DNA from: an uncultured Bacilli bacterium
GTDB lineage: Bacteria > Bacillota_I > Bacilli_A > RF39 > UBA660
Assembly: GCA_947631655.1 (NCBI GenBank)
Contig: CANRME010000070.1
Coordinates: forward strand, 1 to 6,391
Direction: 5' to 3'
DNA length: 6,391 nucleotides
Shown one piece after another: positions 1 to 6,347 of this stretch. The translations under genes were made by a program, and so were the position numbers. Every line of letters starts with the position of its first letter. Positions within the stretch are counted from its first letter, which is position 1. The notes under the pieces are model-generated. The model was not told the DNA's origin. It saw only the letters and a list, made by a program, of their open reading frames with translations, and made no database searches.

Positions 1-3
1 ATC

Positions 4-10
4 ACTTCCT
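4..10 (-). promoter_or_regulatory. Shine-Dalgarno-like site of a gene beginning outside the window
   Basis: On the minus strand, just after the TAG stop of the SpoIIM-like gene, the sequence reads AAGGAAG. This looks like a ribosome binding site for a following co-transcribed gene that starts beyond base 1. The start codon cannot be seen, so this is only suggestive. Confidence 0.3.
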
Positions 11-16
11 TAAATT

Positions 17-598
17 CTATAATATTTTGGTTAATATATAAAGAACATATTTGCTAATAAGTAAGATTATTATATCATAAATTAGAATAAATAACACAAT
101 ATATAAGCTATTTTTTAATTCATTTATTATTAAACTATTAAAATCTTTATCTTTATAGATAAATTTTCCTAGTACATATTTACTTATTCTAAATAGCTTT
201 ATTAATAACATAATTAATAAAAAGATAAATATCCCCTTAAATAGTATTTGATATAATAAATTAAATATAATTCCTTTAAGACCATACATATCTTTTAAAA
301 GACCAAAGGTAAAACCAATCGATAATCCTTCGTACATTAAATACATTACACCACCAAAGTAAAAAACCACACTTATACTTGCTAAATAAAGTAAAATAAT
401 TAAAATAAGATGGCTAAATATATTATTAATTCCCCCATTTAATAAGCTTTTTAAATCCCCTACTCCACTTACTAAAGAGTATCTTATTTCTTTATCTTGT
501 TTAAAATAAAAAATAAGTCCGATTACTAAACTTACTCCAAACAAAAAAGTAAACACTACAATCATTGTTTTAACTCTATTCTTCATTAAATTTTTCAT
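17..598 (-). CDS. SpoIIM-like (stage II sporulation protein M family) polytopic membrane protein
   Basis: A 193-residue, very hydrophobic protein with about five membrane segments, at residues ~11-32, 62-80, 82-103, 107-133 and 162-190. The stretch around residues 89-130 (YEGLSIGFTFGLL, then a Gly-rich turn and another helix) resembles the conserved core of SpoIIM, where a Lys/Glu-Gly-x-x-x-Gly-Phe-Thr pattern enters a helix. The length is close to B. subtilis SpoIIM (about 214 residues), which works with SpoIID and SpoIIP in peptidoglycan remodelling during engulfment. The match is from memory of the family pattern, so the family call is moderate and a sporulation role is not shown. The first ATG is chosen because AGGAG lies at 605-609, six bases upstream; the second Met (residue 5) would be too far from it. 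It ends in TAG and is divergent from the operon at 687. In B. subtilis spoIIM lies near xerD; the next gene here is outside the window. Confidence 0.6.
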   Translation of the reverse strand: MKNLMKNRVKTMIVVFTFLFGVSLVIGLIFYFKQDKEIRYSLVSGVGDLKSLLNGGINNIFSHLILIILLYLASISVVFYFGGVMYLMYEGLSIGFTFGLLKDMYGLKGIIFNLLYQILFKGIFIFLLIMLLIKLFRISKYVLGKFIYKDKDFNSLIINELKNSLYIVLFILIYDIIILLISKYVLYILTKIL

Positions 599-620
599 TT
601 TTTTCTCCTAGTTAATCTTA

Positions 621-649
621 TTTACTTTAAAATAAAATTATGATAAAAT
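621..649 (+). promoter_or_regulatory. SigA-type promoter for the 687-1686 operon
   Basis: TTTACT (621-626) is followed by a 17-base spacer and TAAAAT (644-649). A TG at 641-642 creates an extended -10 (TGaTAAAAT). Transcription would start near 656, giving a leader of about 30 bases before the ATG at 687. Spacing and both boxes fit a housekeeping promoter; the start site is not measured. Confidence 0.6.
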
Positions 650-686
650 ATGGGATGTGTTTTTAAGAAACAGGTGAAATTAGTTA

Positions 687-1172
687 ATGAAGTTAAAAAA
701 CGAAGAGAAAATAAGAGCTAAAGTAAGTACTATAAATGAACGTCTTAAAAATATCGATAATTTATCTCTAAATGAATTAAAATTACTCTATAATGATCTA
801 ATTTATAACAAAACTTACTTTATAAATGATACATTTAAACAAAACATCCGTATTCCGAAAAATATTATTAAATTTATATGTGTTCTATTTGATACTTATC
901 TAATGTTTATATTTGGGTTTAATATCACAATATTTTTACTTTTTCTTTTTGAAGTAGAAGGACTTAGAATATTTGAAGATATTATGTATGGTAAAGAAAG
1001 TGATAATTTTAAAATTACTTTACACAATTTAGAAGAAGAAATAAGTAATAAAATTTTAAATACGCCTAGCAAAGAAATAAAAAGTCCTGAAAATAAAGAA
1101 ATTGTATTAAACTCTAATCATTCATTAAATAATTCTATGAAATTAGTAAGAGCACTTAAGAAGAGGGAATAA
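687..1172 (+). CDS. Hypothetical small membrane-hairpin protein (first of a tandem pair)
   Basis: A 161-residue protein I do not recognise. Residues 1-55 are charged and predicted helical (around 6-42). Residues ~59-90 form a hydrophobic stretch long enough for two short membrane helices with a tight turn near 77. The cytoplasm-type tail is helical and Glu-rich (108-124) and ends in a basic segment (Lys-Lys-Arg-Glu). There is no signal peptide and no catalytic motif. AGGTGA at 672-677 is well placed for the ATG at 687. The gene is the first of a plus-strand operon and its TAA is 2 bases before the next start. Its N-terminal half aligns without gaps to that of the next protein (see the gene at 1175), so the two may be paralogs. 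Function unknown; the coding call itself is secure from the ribosome site, promoter and operon packing. Confidence 0.75.
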   Translation: MKLKNEEKIRAKVSTINERLKNIDNLSLNELKLLYNDLIYNKTYFINDTFKQNIRIPKNIIKFICVLFDTYLMFIFGFNITIFLLFLFEVEGLRIFEDIMYGKESDNFKITLHNLEEEISNKILNTPSKEIKSPENKEIVLNSNHSLNNSMKLVRALKKRE

Positions 1173-1174
1173 AA

Positions 1175-1564
1175 ATGCCTAATAATTTAGAAAAAGAAAT
1201 AAATTATATTGTTGCTTATTTAAAAAGTCATAAAATAGAAGATATGAATACTTATACTCTGTTTAGATTTTTAGATTTTTTAAAAGAAAATGAAGAAGCT
1301 TATATTAAATATAGTGGTAAAACAAACATTAGTAATAAAATGACATCTTTATGGAATATTCTAAGTATTGCATTAAGTTATTGTATACTTTTAAAAAGCA
1401 ATTTAATAATATCATTATTAGTTGGTGCGGGTTTAATATATATCCCAAACATTACTCTTTCCAAATTTAGTGTAATGGAGTATAATGAATTAGTAACAAG
1501 AATAAACGATACTATTAATAAAAGACTTGCTGAAGAAGATAAATTAACAAAGAAATTAATTTAA
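1175..1564 (+). CDS. Hypothetical small membrane-hairpin protein (second of a tandem pair)
   Basis: A 129-residue protein with the same plan as its upstream neighbour: a helical N-terminal segment (~4-46), two membrane helices (~57-73 and ~76-92, the second Gly-rich), and a C-terminal amphipathic helix (~100-127) that is strongly charged. Residues 20-45 align gaplessly with residues ~21-46 of the preceding protein, sharing a pattern of Ile-acidic-x-Leu/Met, spaced Leu residues, Asn and a final Ile. The segment after the helices is also similar (a helix ending in Asn-Lys-x-Leu). I do not recognise the family. The ATG is preceded by AGAGGG (1162-1167) inside the end of the upstream gene, with 7 bases of spacing, so translation is probably coupled. 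It ends in TAA, 26 bases before the small membrane peptide gene. Confidence 0.75.
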   Translation: MPNNLEKEINYIVAYLKSHKIEDMNTYTLFRFLDFLKENEEAYIKYSGKTNISNKMTSLWNILSIALSYCILLKSNLIISLLVGAGLIYIPNITLSKFSVMEYNELVTRINDTINKRLAEEDKLTKKLI

Positions 1565-1590
1565 TAGTAATATAATGAAAGAAGGTAATT

Positions 1591-1686
1591 ATGAAAAAGA
1601 AAACGCAAAGAACGGCAGTATGGACAATGCTTATCCTAATGTGTATAGGAGTAGTTGCTACTTTAGTTGCTTATTTTATTCGATAA
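1591..1686 (+). CDS. 31-residue membrane peptide, DUF4044-like
   Basis: A short gene encoding 31 residues and ending in TAA. The N-terminus is very basic (MKKKTQRTAVW) and is followed by a single membrane helix (about residues 10-29) with the pattern Trp-x-Met-Leu-Ile-Leu then Gly-Val-Val. This is the layout of the DUF4044 family of Firmicutes micro-proteins: a basic start, a Trp-Met-Leu stretch and a hydrophobic end, about 35 residues in all. The family has no function that I know of. GAAGG at 1581-1585 is 5 bases from the ATG, a good ribosome binding site, and the stop is followed directly by a terminator hairpin. It is the last gene of the operon starting at 687. The coding call is well supported by its signals; the family name is by pattern recognition only. 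Confidence 0.68.
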   Translation: MKKKTQRTAVWTMLILMCIGVVATLVAYFIR

Positions 1687-1719
1687 AAAAAGTGCTATTT
1701 TAAATAGCCTTTTTCTTTT
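1687..1719. terminator. Bidirectional intrinsic terminator between convergent operons
   Basis: The stem pairs AAAAAG (1687-1692) with CTTTTT (1709-1714) and, past a one-base bulge at 1693, GCTAT (1694-1698) with ATAGC (1704-1708), around a 5-base loop. It has a U-tract on the plus strand (1710-1719) and a run of seven A bases (1685-1691), which is a U-tract on the minus strand. It sits between the stop of the DUF4044-like gene and the stop of the minus-strand gene at 1718, so it can serve both. Confidence 0.7.
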
Positions 1720-2416
1720 ACTTTTCTTTAATTAAATTGTTATACTCATTAGCTAAAGCTTCCGTTGTAAACTCTAGCTTTTCATTATTAATTGTCCAAT
1801 TATTTTGATTTTTTATTAGAAAATCTAATACTTTATTATAGTAAGTAAATACTTCATCTACCCTACTTTGTAAATCTTCAAGTTCTTTAACTGTTTCCGA
1901 AATATCATCTTCAATATCATAATCAACCATTAATTCTTTATATAAATCAATGTAATAATCACTTAAATCTTTATCTTCTATTAAACTTAGAATGTTTTCT
2001 TTACTAGTTAGATTAATTATTTTTTGAATATTTTCACTTATCTTACTTTGGGTAGTAATAATATACTCTTTTGAGGTTTTAAATTCTTTACCATCCAATT
2101 CATAATTTTCAATCGATAAGATATTCTTAAGTTTATCATTATTAGTTAGTTCAATTATTTCTCTGGCTAAAGTATGGTATTCGTGCCAAAAATTCTTTAT
2201 TGTTTTTTCCACCACAGCATAATCTTTAGTAGTTTTAATATGCATATCTATTTCATCGGTAGTAAAATCTAAATTCGTAATTTTATTTACTTCTTCCTTT
2301 AAAATTTTTTCAGCATTTAACTCTCTTACAATAAAGACCGCTCCCACAATAATAATTATTGATAAAATAATTCCCCCCGCGATAATTAATTTTCTTTTTA
2401 CATTATTCTTTTTCAT
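1718..2416 (-). CDS. Uncharacterised membrane-anchored, helical extracytoplasmic protein
   Basis: A 232-residue protein with a basic N-terminus (KKNNVKRKL), a single membrane helix at ~10-31 with no lipobox Cys, and then about 200 residues outside the membrane. The outer part is acidic, rich in Lys, Glu, Asn and Ile, and predicted to be almost wholly alpha-helical, with no Cys. I see no enzymatic motif and cannot name the family. It is the third gene of the rnc-smc operon: its AAGGAG (2421-2426) overlaps the smc stop codon and lies 4 bases from the ATG. In many Firmicutes this position after smc is held by ftsY, which this is not (no GTPase motifs). It could be a cell-envelope or division-linked protein, but only the position supports that. 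It ends in TAA beside the shared terminator. Confidence 0.75.
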   Translation of the reverse strand: MKKNNVKRKLIIAGGIILSIIIIVGAVFIVRELNAEKILKEEVNKITNLDFTTDEIDMHIKTTKDYAVVEKTIKNFWHEYHTLAREIIELTNNDKLKNILSIENYELDGKEFKTSKEYIITTQSKISENIQKIINLTSKENILSLIEDKDLSDYYIDLYKELMVDYDIEDDISETVKELEDLQSRVDEVFTYYNKVLDFLIKNQNNWTINNEKLEFTTEALANEYNNLIKEK

Positions 2417-2424
2417 ATTTCTCC

Positions 2425-5355
2425 TTAACTTTCTAATTTAACACTAACAAGTTTACTTACTCCACTCTCTTGCATAGTTATACCATATAATGTATCGGCA
2501 TATTCCATAGTTTTCTTTTTGTGAGTTATAACAATAAACTGACTACTATCTTTCTTAGCTACTAAGTATTTACCAAATTCGACGACATTAACGTCATCTA
2601 ACGCCGCTTCTATCTCATCTAATATACAGAATGGCACTGGTTTTACATTAAGAATCGCAAATAATAAAGATATAGATGTTAAAGTCATTTCGCCACCCGA
2701 TAATGATGCAATATTTTTAATTTTTTTACCTGGTGGACTAGCCATAATTTCTACTCCAGTTGTTAAAATATCATCTGATGTAAGTGCTAAATGTGCATCT
2801 CCCCCTTTAAATAACTTTTTAAATACCGTTGCAAATTCTAAATTTACTTTATCAAACGTTTCCTTAAATCTGGTTATCATAATTTCATCCATTTCCTCAA
2901 TAACCTCTAATAAAGAATTAACACTATCATTAAGTTCATCTTTTTGCTTAGTTAAATAAGTATATCTTTCATTTAAACGCTCATATTCTTTAATACTACC
3001 AGTATTTACGTCTCCTAAGTCCTTAATTTTATTTTTAAGACGAGCAACATTAGTTCTTACCACTTCCGCATCTCCTACTAAAGGATAATCATTCGCCGCT
3101 TTCTCATAAGTAATACTATAATCTTCATTTAAATTCAAAATTAAATTATCAAGTAATACATCTAATTTACCTAATCTAACCTCAATATCTTTAGCTTCAT
3201 TAAACATTTTATTATAGCTTTCTTTTTCTTTATTAAGGCTTTGTTCAATACTGGCAATTTCAGTCGTGATCTCTGACTTATTATCCTTTAATTTAGTTAT
3301 TTCACTCATCTTTATTTCTTTATCTTCTAAGGCTTTATAATAAGCTTTAATAACTTTATCTAATTCTTTATCTAAAGTATTACCTTTCATACTTTTTGAA
3401 CCATTAAGTTCGCTATTTGCTTCATTAAGTTCTAAGTTTAAATCATTTAAAGAAGTAGTAAAACGGGTTTTTCTTTCCATTTCTAATCCTAAATTATTTC
3501 TTGAAGTCATTATTTCATCAATTATCTTATTTAAACTATTTTGATACTTTTCTTTCTCTTTTTCATAATTAGTTAAATCATCTTTATTACCTATTAATTC
3601 TTGTTTCATATTTTCTAATAAAGTACGTTCTTTAATTGTTGATGAAGTAATAATACCGCCAGTTATTGCTCCACCACTTGCTAATACTTCACCCGTTAAA
3701 GAAACAATTTTAGCTTTATAATTAATTTTTCTTCCTAATACATTTAAAGCATCAATGTCTTCTACTACTAAAATATTTCCTAACGTATTTAAAGCAATAG
3801 TTTTATATTTATCTTCATAATTAACTAAATTTGATGCTACACCAATGTAACCTTTAGTACTACTTGCTAAATCTAAAATTTCTTTATCTAAAAATCTTGG
3901 TTTGATAACATTTAAAGGAAAAAATGTAACTCGCCCTAACTTATTTTGTTTTAAATAACCAATCGCATTTTTAGCACTATCCTCATCATCCACAATAACC
4001 ACATTTTTATTAGCTCCTAAAGCTACATCGATAGCCAGTTCCATATTATCTTTTGGTTTAATCGCATTTCCAACATTAGTATAAATTCCTTTTAATCTTT
4101 TATTTTCTAAAACATATTTAACGGCATTTGGAAGTAACGCATTGCTTTCTAACATTTCCGTTTTAATAGCAATTTGATTATCTAGATAGACATTCTTTCT
4201 TTCCAATTCATTAATCTTATTATTAACCTTATTTAAATTATCTTGTAAAGTATTATTTTCTTTAGACAAAGTATTAATTTCTTCATTAATTTTATTTATT
4301 GTTTCTTCACTATTTTTAATGTCGGTTTCAATGACATTTTTATTTTTCATCAGTTTAGCAATTTTTTCATTTAATTCTACAATTACCATATCTAATTTAT
4401 CGTTATCAATACTAAACTTTTGTCGTTCAATTATTACTTGTCTTTCTTTGGCTAACTCTGCGATTTGTTTTTCTAATTCAATTAAAGATGTATTTTCTTT
4501 TTCAATTTTTTCATCTAAAACGATACTTTCTAACTTTAATTTTTCAACATTTGCTTGGGTCTTTTTAGAAGCAGTATCATAATCCAAAGTACTATTATTA
4601 AGAGTTTTTAACCTAGCTTCTAACGTTTTATATTCTGCGGAATAATTAGTTATATCACTCGCAATTAAAGAAATTTCCATTCCCTCTAAGTCTTTTTTAT
4701 ATTCTTCGTATTTTAAAGCCATTTCTCTTTGTTCTTTTAAAGGATTCAAAGTCGTTTCTAACTCTTTAGTAAGTAAATCAATCCGGGTAATATTTTCATT
4801 AGTTTTATCAAGCTTTTTTAAAGTTTCTTCTTTTCTTGTTTTATATTTTAAAACTCCAGCGGCTTCTTCTAAAATTGACCGTCTTTCCTCTGGTTTGGCC
4901 AAAATAACATTATTTATACTTCCTTGGGAAAAAATATTAAATGCTTCTTTTCCTGCTCCGGTATCCATAAATAAATTAATAATATCTTTAAGTCTTACTT
5001 TTTCATTATTGATAAAATAATCATTTTCTCCAGTTTTATATACCACTCTTTTTACTTCTACTTCGTTAAATTCACTTTTTAAATAATGATCTGTATTATC
5101 AAATATTAAGGCGACACTTGCTCTAGTAGCCCCCGCTCTTGAAACGCTACCAGCAAATATTACATCGCTCATCGAATTAGTTCCTCTTAACGCTTTAACA
5201 GATTGTTCTCCTAAAACCCAACGAACGGCATCAACAATATTACTTTTACCACTACCATTCGGCCCTACTATCGCCGTAATATCATTTTTAAACTCTAAAT
5301 CAATTTTATCCGCAAACGATTTAAACCCATTTATTTTAATACACTTTAAATACAT
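2425..5355 (-). CDS. smc: Chromosome partition protein SMC (short-armed)
   Basis: The ATPase subunit of the bacterial SMC-ScpAB condensin, which extrudes DNA loops and helps separate replicated chromosomes. Numbered from the Met at 5355: Walker A GPNGSGKS at 31-38, Arg57 in ALRG, the Q-loop Gln near 144, an N-terminal coiled coil ~165-400, the hinge ~401-567 ending in a Gly-rich ASGGAITGG, the returning coil ~568-770, then the C-terminal head with LSGGE at 885-889, Walker B CILDE with Asp913 and Glu914, and the switch His in ITHKK near 945. The start at 5355 is preferred over the Met two codons upstream (5361). It puts AAGGA 9 rather than 3 bases away, and it makes Walker A Lys37 and Arg57 match B. 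subtilis numbering exactly. At 976 residues it is about 210 shorter than B. subtilis SMC (1186), the loss being in both coils. The residue after LSGGE is Met, where Arg or Lys is usual. It lies between rnc and the anchored protein, probably co-transcribed with both. Confidence 0.96.
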   Translation of the reverse strand: MYLKCIKINGFKSFADKIDLEFKNDITAIVGPNGSGKSNIVDAVRWVLGEQSVKALRGTNSMSDVIFAGSVSRAGATRASVALIFDNTDHYLKSEFNEVEVKRVVYKTGENDYFINNEKVRLKDIINLFMDTGAGKEAFNIFSQGSINNVILAKPEERRSILEEAAGVLKYKTRKEETLKKLDKTNENITRIDLLTKELETTLNPLKEQREMALKYEEYKKDLEGMEISLIASDITNYSAEYKTLEARLKTLNNSTLDYDTASKKTQANVEKLKLESIVLDEKIEKENTSLIELEKQIAELAKERQVIIERQKFSIDNDKLDMVIVELNEKIAKLMKNKNVIETDIKNSEETINKINEEINTLSKENNTLQDNLNKVNNKINELERKNVYLDNQIAIKTEMLESNALLPNAVKYVLENKRLKGIYTNVGNAIKPKDNMELAIDVALGANKNVVIVDDEDSAKNAIGYLKQNKLGRVTFFPLNVIKPRFLDKEILDLASSTKGYIGVASNLVNYEDKYKTIALNTLGNILVVEDIDALNVLGRKINYKAKIVSLTGEVLASGGAITGGIITSSTIKERTLLENMKQELIGNKDDLTNYEKEKEKYQNSLNKIIDEIMTSRNNLGLEMERKTRFTTSLNDLNLELNEANSELNGSKSMKGNTLDKELDKVIKAYYKALEDKEIKMSEITKLKDNKSEITTEIASIEQSLNKEKESYNKMFNEAKDIEVRLGKLDVLLDNLILNLNEDYSITYEKAANDYPLVGDAEVVRTNVARLKNKIKDLGDVNTGSIKEYERLNERYTYLTKQKDELNDSVNSLLEVIEEMDEIMITRFKETFDKVNLEFATVFKKLFKGGDAHLALTSDDILTTGVEIMASPPGKKIKNIASLSGGEMTLTSISLLFAILNVKPVPFCILDEIEAALDDVNVVEFGKYLVAKKDSSQFIVITHKKKTMEYADTLYGITMQESGVSKLVSVKLES

Positions 5356-5364
5356 ATACATCCA

Positions 5365-5370
5365 TCCTTA
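5365..5370 (-). promoter_or_regulatory. smc ribosome binding site overlapping the rnc stop codon
   Basis: The minus strand reads TAAGGA, where TAA is the rnc stop and AAGGA is the smc Shine-Dalgarno sequence. Spacing is 9 bases to the ATG at 5355 and only 3 bases to the ATG at 5361, which favours the inner start. The overlap suggests that ribosomes ending rnc help start smc. Confidence 0.6.
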
Positions 5371-6018
5371 TTGCTTAGCTTGTTTTTGATAAGCATCCTT
5401 GGCGGCCATTTGCTCGGCTTCTTTTTTACTTTTACCCGTACCCTTGCCATAAACCATATCATCAATTTTTACTTCGACTGTAAATGTTTTATCATGTGCT
5501 GGTCCACTTTCTTTAATAACTTCATAAGTTAAAGTTTTTTGGTCTGTTTGCACAAGTTCTTGTAAAGCACTTTTATAATCACTTAAAAAATGTTTATTAT
5601 TTTTAATATCAGGAACAATTATCTCATAAATATATTTTTTAGCTACTTCCATTCCTTGATCAAGATAAATAACTCCTAAAATACTTTCAAATATATCGGC
5701 TAAAATTGTAACATTAACATCACTTAATTGGCCATTTCCTACTCTCACAAAGGGCGCATAACCTATTTCTTTCGCATATTCATATAAAGCATTCTCGCAA
5801 ACAAAACTAGCCCTTTTTTTACTCATTTCCCCCTCAGGATAGTTAGTATTTAAATAAAAATACTCACTCATAATTAGTTGTAATACTGCATCTCCTAAGT
5901 ATTCTAATCTTTCATAAGATAAAACATTATGCTCATTAGCATAAGATGTATGTGTTAAAGCTTGTAGTAATAAATCTTTATTCTTGATGTGAATACCGTA
6001 TTTTTCTAGAAAGTTCAT
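5368..6018 (-). CDS. rnc: Ribonuclease III
   Basis: The Mg2+-dependent endonuclease that cuts double-stranded RNA, releasing rRNA precursors and processing structured mRNAs and small RNAs. The 216-residue protein has the nuclease domain at ~1-140 with the signature ERLEYLGDAVL (36-46). The expected metal-binding residues are Glu39, Asp43, Asp108 and Glu111, the last pair in ADIFES. A double-stranded RNA binding domain follows at ~147-211, ending in the usual Lys-Ser-Lys-Lys-Glu-Ala-Glu and Ala-Ala-Lys-Asp-Ala stretch. All catalytic positions are intact and the length is normal (E. coli 226 residues). GGTGA at 6026-6030 lies 7 bases before the ATG. It is the first gene of the rnc-smc-anchored protein operon and is divergent from yidD, with its own extended -10 promoter. 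The pairing of rnc with smc is the classic Firmicutes order. Confidence 0.97.
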   Translation of the reverse strand: MNFLEKYGIHIKNKDLLLQALTHTSYANEHNVLSYERLEYLGDAVLQLIMSEYFYLNTNYPEGEMSKKRASFVCENALYEYAKEIGYAPFVRVGNGQLSDVNVTILADIFESILGVIYLDQGMEVAKKYIYEIIVPDIKNNKHFLSDYKSALQELVQTDQKTLTYEVIKESGPAHDKTFTVEVKIDDMVYGKGTGKSKKEAEQMAAKDAYQKQAKQ

Positions 6019-6036
6019 ATTTTAATCACCATATTT

Positions 6037-6065
6037 ATTATACCAAAACATTAAAAATAATTAAA
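6037..6065 (-). promoter_or_regulatory. SigA-type promoter for the rnc-smc operon
   Basis: On the minus strand, TTTAAT (6065-6060) is followed by a 17-base spacer and a perfect TATAAT (6042-6037). TGG immediately before the -10 makes an extended -10 element, which may offset the weak -35. The predicted start falls near 6030, at the first G of the GGTGA ribosome site, so the leader would be only about 12 bases long. Confidence 0.6.
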
Positions 6066-6070
6066 GATAT

Positions 6071-6099
6071 TTTACAAGTTTCAAAATATATAGTAAAAT
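6071..6099 (+). promoter_or_regulatory. SigA-type promoter for yidD
   Basis: TTTACA (6071-6076) is followed by a 17-base spacer and TAAAAT (6094-6099). The predicted start is near 6106, at GGTGA, giving a leader of about 11 bases. Its -35 box is only 5 bases from the -35 box of the rnc promoter on the other strand, so the two promoters stand back to back and may compete for RNA polymerase. Confidence 0.6.
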
Positions 6100-6116
6100 T
6101 ATATTGGTGAATATGT

Positions 6117-6347
6117 ATGAAATATATTCTCATAGCACTAATCTATTTATATAAGATAAGTCCTTTAGGTAGTCACTTGCTATGTAATTTTACTCCTACT
6201 TGTTCTACTTATATGATACAGTCTTTAAATAGATATGGTACTATTAAAGGGAGTATTTTGGGAATAAAAAGAATATTAAGGTGTCATCCTTTTGGAAAAG
6301 TGGGATATGACCCAGTCCCCGAGGATGATAAGAAGGAGAGTTTATGA
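6117..6347 (+). CDS. yidD: Membrane protein insertion efficiency factor YidD
   Basis: A 76-residue protein of the YidD family (also known as DUF37 or the hemolytic domain family). It sits at the inner face of the membrane and helps the YidC insertase place proteins in the bilayer. An N-terminal amphipathic or hydrophobic helix (residues 1-14, ending LYKISPL) is followed by the family core CNFTPTCSTY (23-32), a helix with YGTIKGS (40-46), and KRILRCHPFG then GYDPVPED (51-70). The three Cys at 23, 29 and 56 are those usual in the family. GGTGA (6106-6110) is 6 bases before the chosen ATG; an ATG at 6113 is out of frame. Its TGA stop overlaps the next start as ATGA. Unlike the common rnpA-yidD-yidC order, the upstream neighbour is divergent rnc and yidD has its own promoter. 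Confidence 0.95.
   Translation: MKYILIALIYLYKISPLGSHLLCNFTPTCSTYMIQSLNRYGTIKGSILGIKRILRCHPFGKVGYDPVPEDDKKESL

Larger units (their letters stand above)
6026..6110. repeat. Imperfect inverted repeat flanking the rnc/yidD divergent promoters
   Basis: The 18 bases at 6093-6110 (plus strand) and 6043-6026 (minus strand) match at 13 of 18 positions without gaps. Each contains a -10 box, a short AT stretch and GGTGA. The shared part is mostly promoter and ribosome site, so it may simply reflect a common way of building a short leader rather than a protein binding site. Confidence 0.4.

Noticed and set aside
655..666. Three-codon frame (Met-Cys-Phe-stop) in the leader of the 687 operon, as a possible leader peptide
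   Set aside because: It has no ribosome site, sits at the predicted transcription start, and there is no attenuator hairpin after it.
599..686. A promoter for the SpoIIM-like gene on the minus strand
   Set aside because: Candidates such as CATAAT or TAAGAT exist, but none has a recognisable -35 box at 16-18 bases, so I could not choose one with any confidence.
1575..1703. A 42-residue frame overlapping the DUF4044-like gene
   Set aside because: It has no Shine-Dalgarno sequence before its ATG, gives a non-membrane, low-quality product, and runs into the terminator stem. The frame starting at 1591 has the ribosome site and a coherent membrane peptide.
4319..4582. An 87-codon plus-strand reading frame inside smc
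   Set aside because: It is antisense to the smc coiled coil, whose repetitive Lys/Glu/Leu/Asn codons leave few stops on the other strand. It has no convincing ribosome site and its product is a low-complexity Ser/Phe/Ile string.
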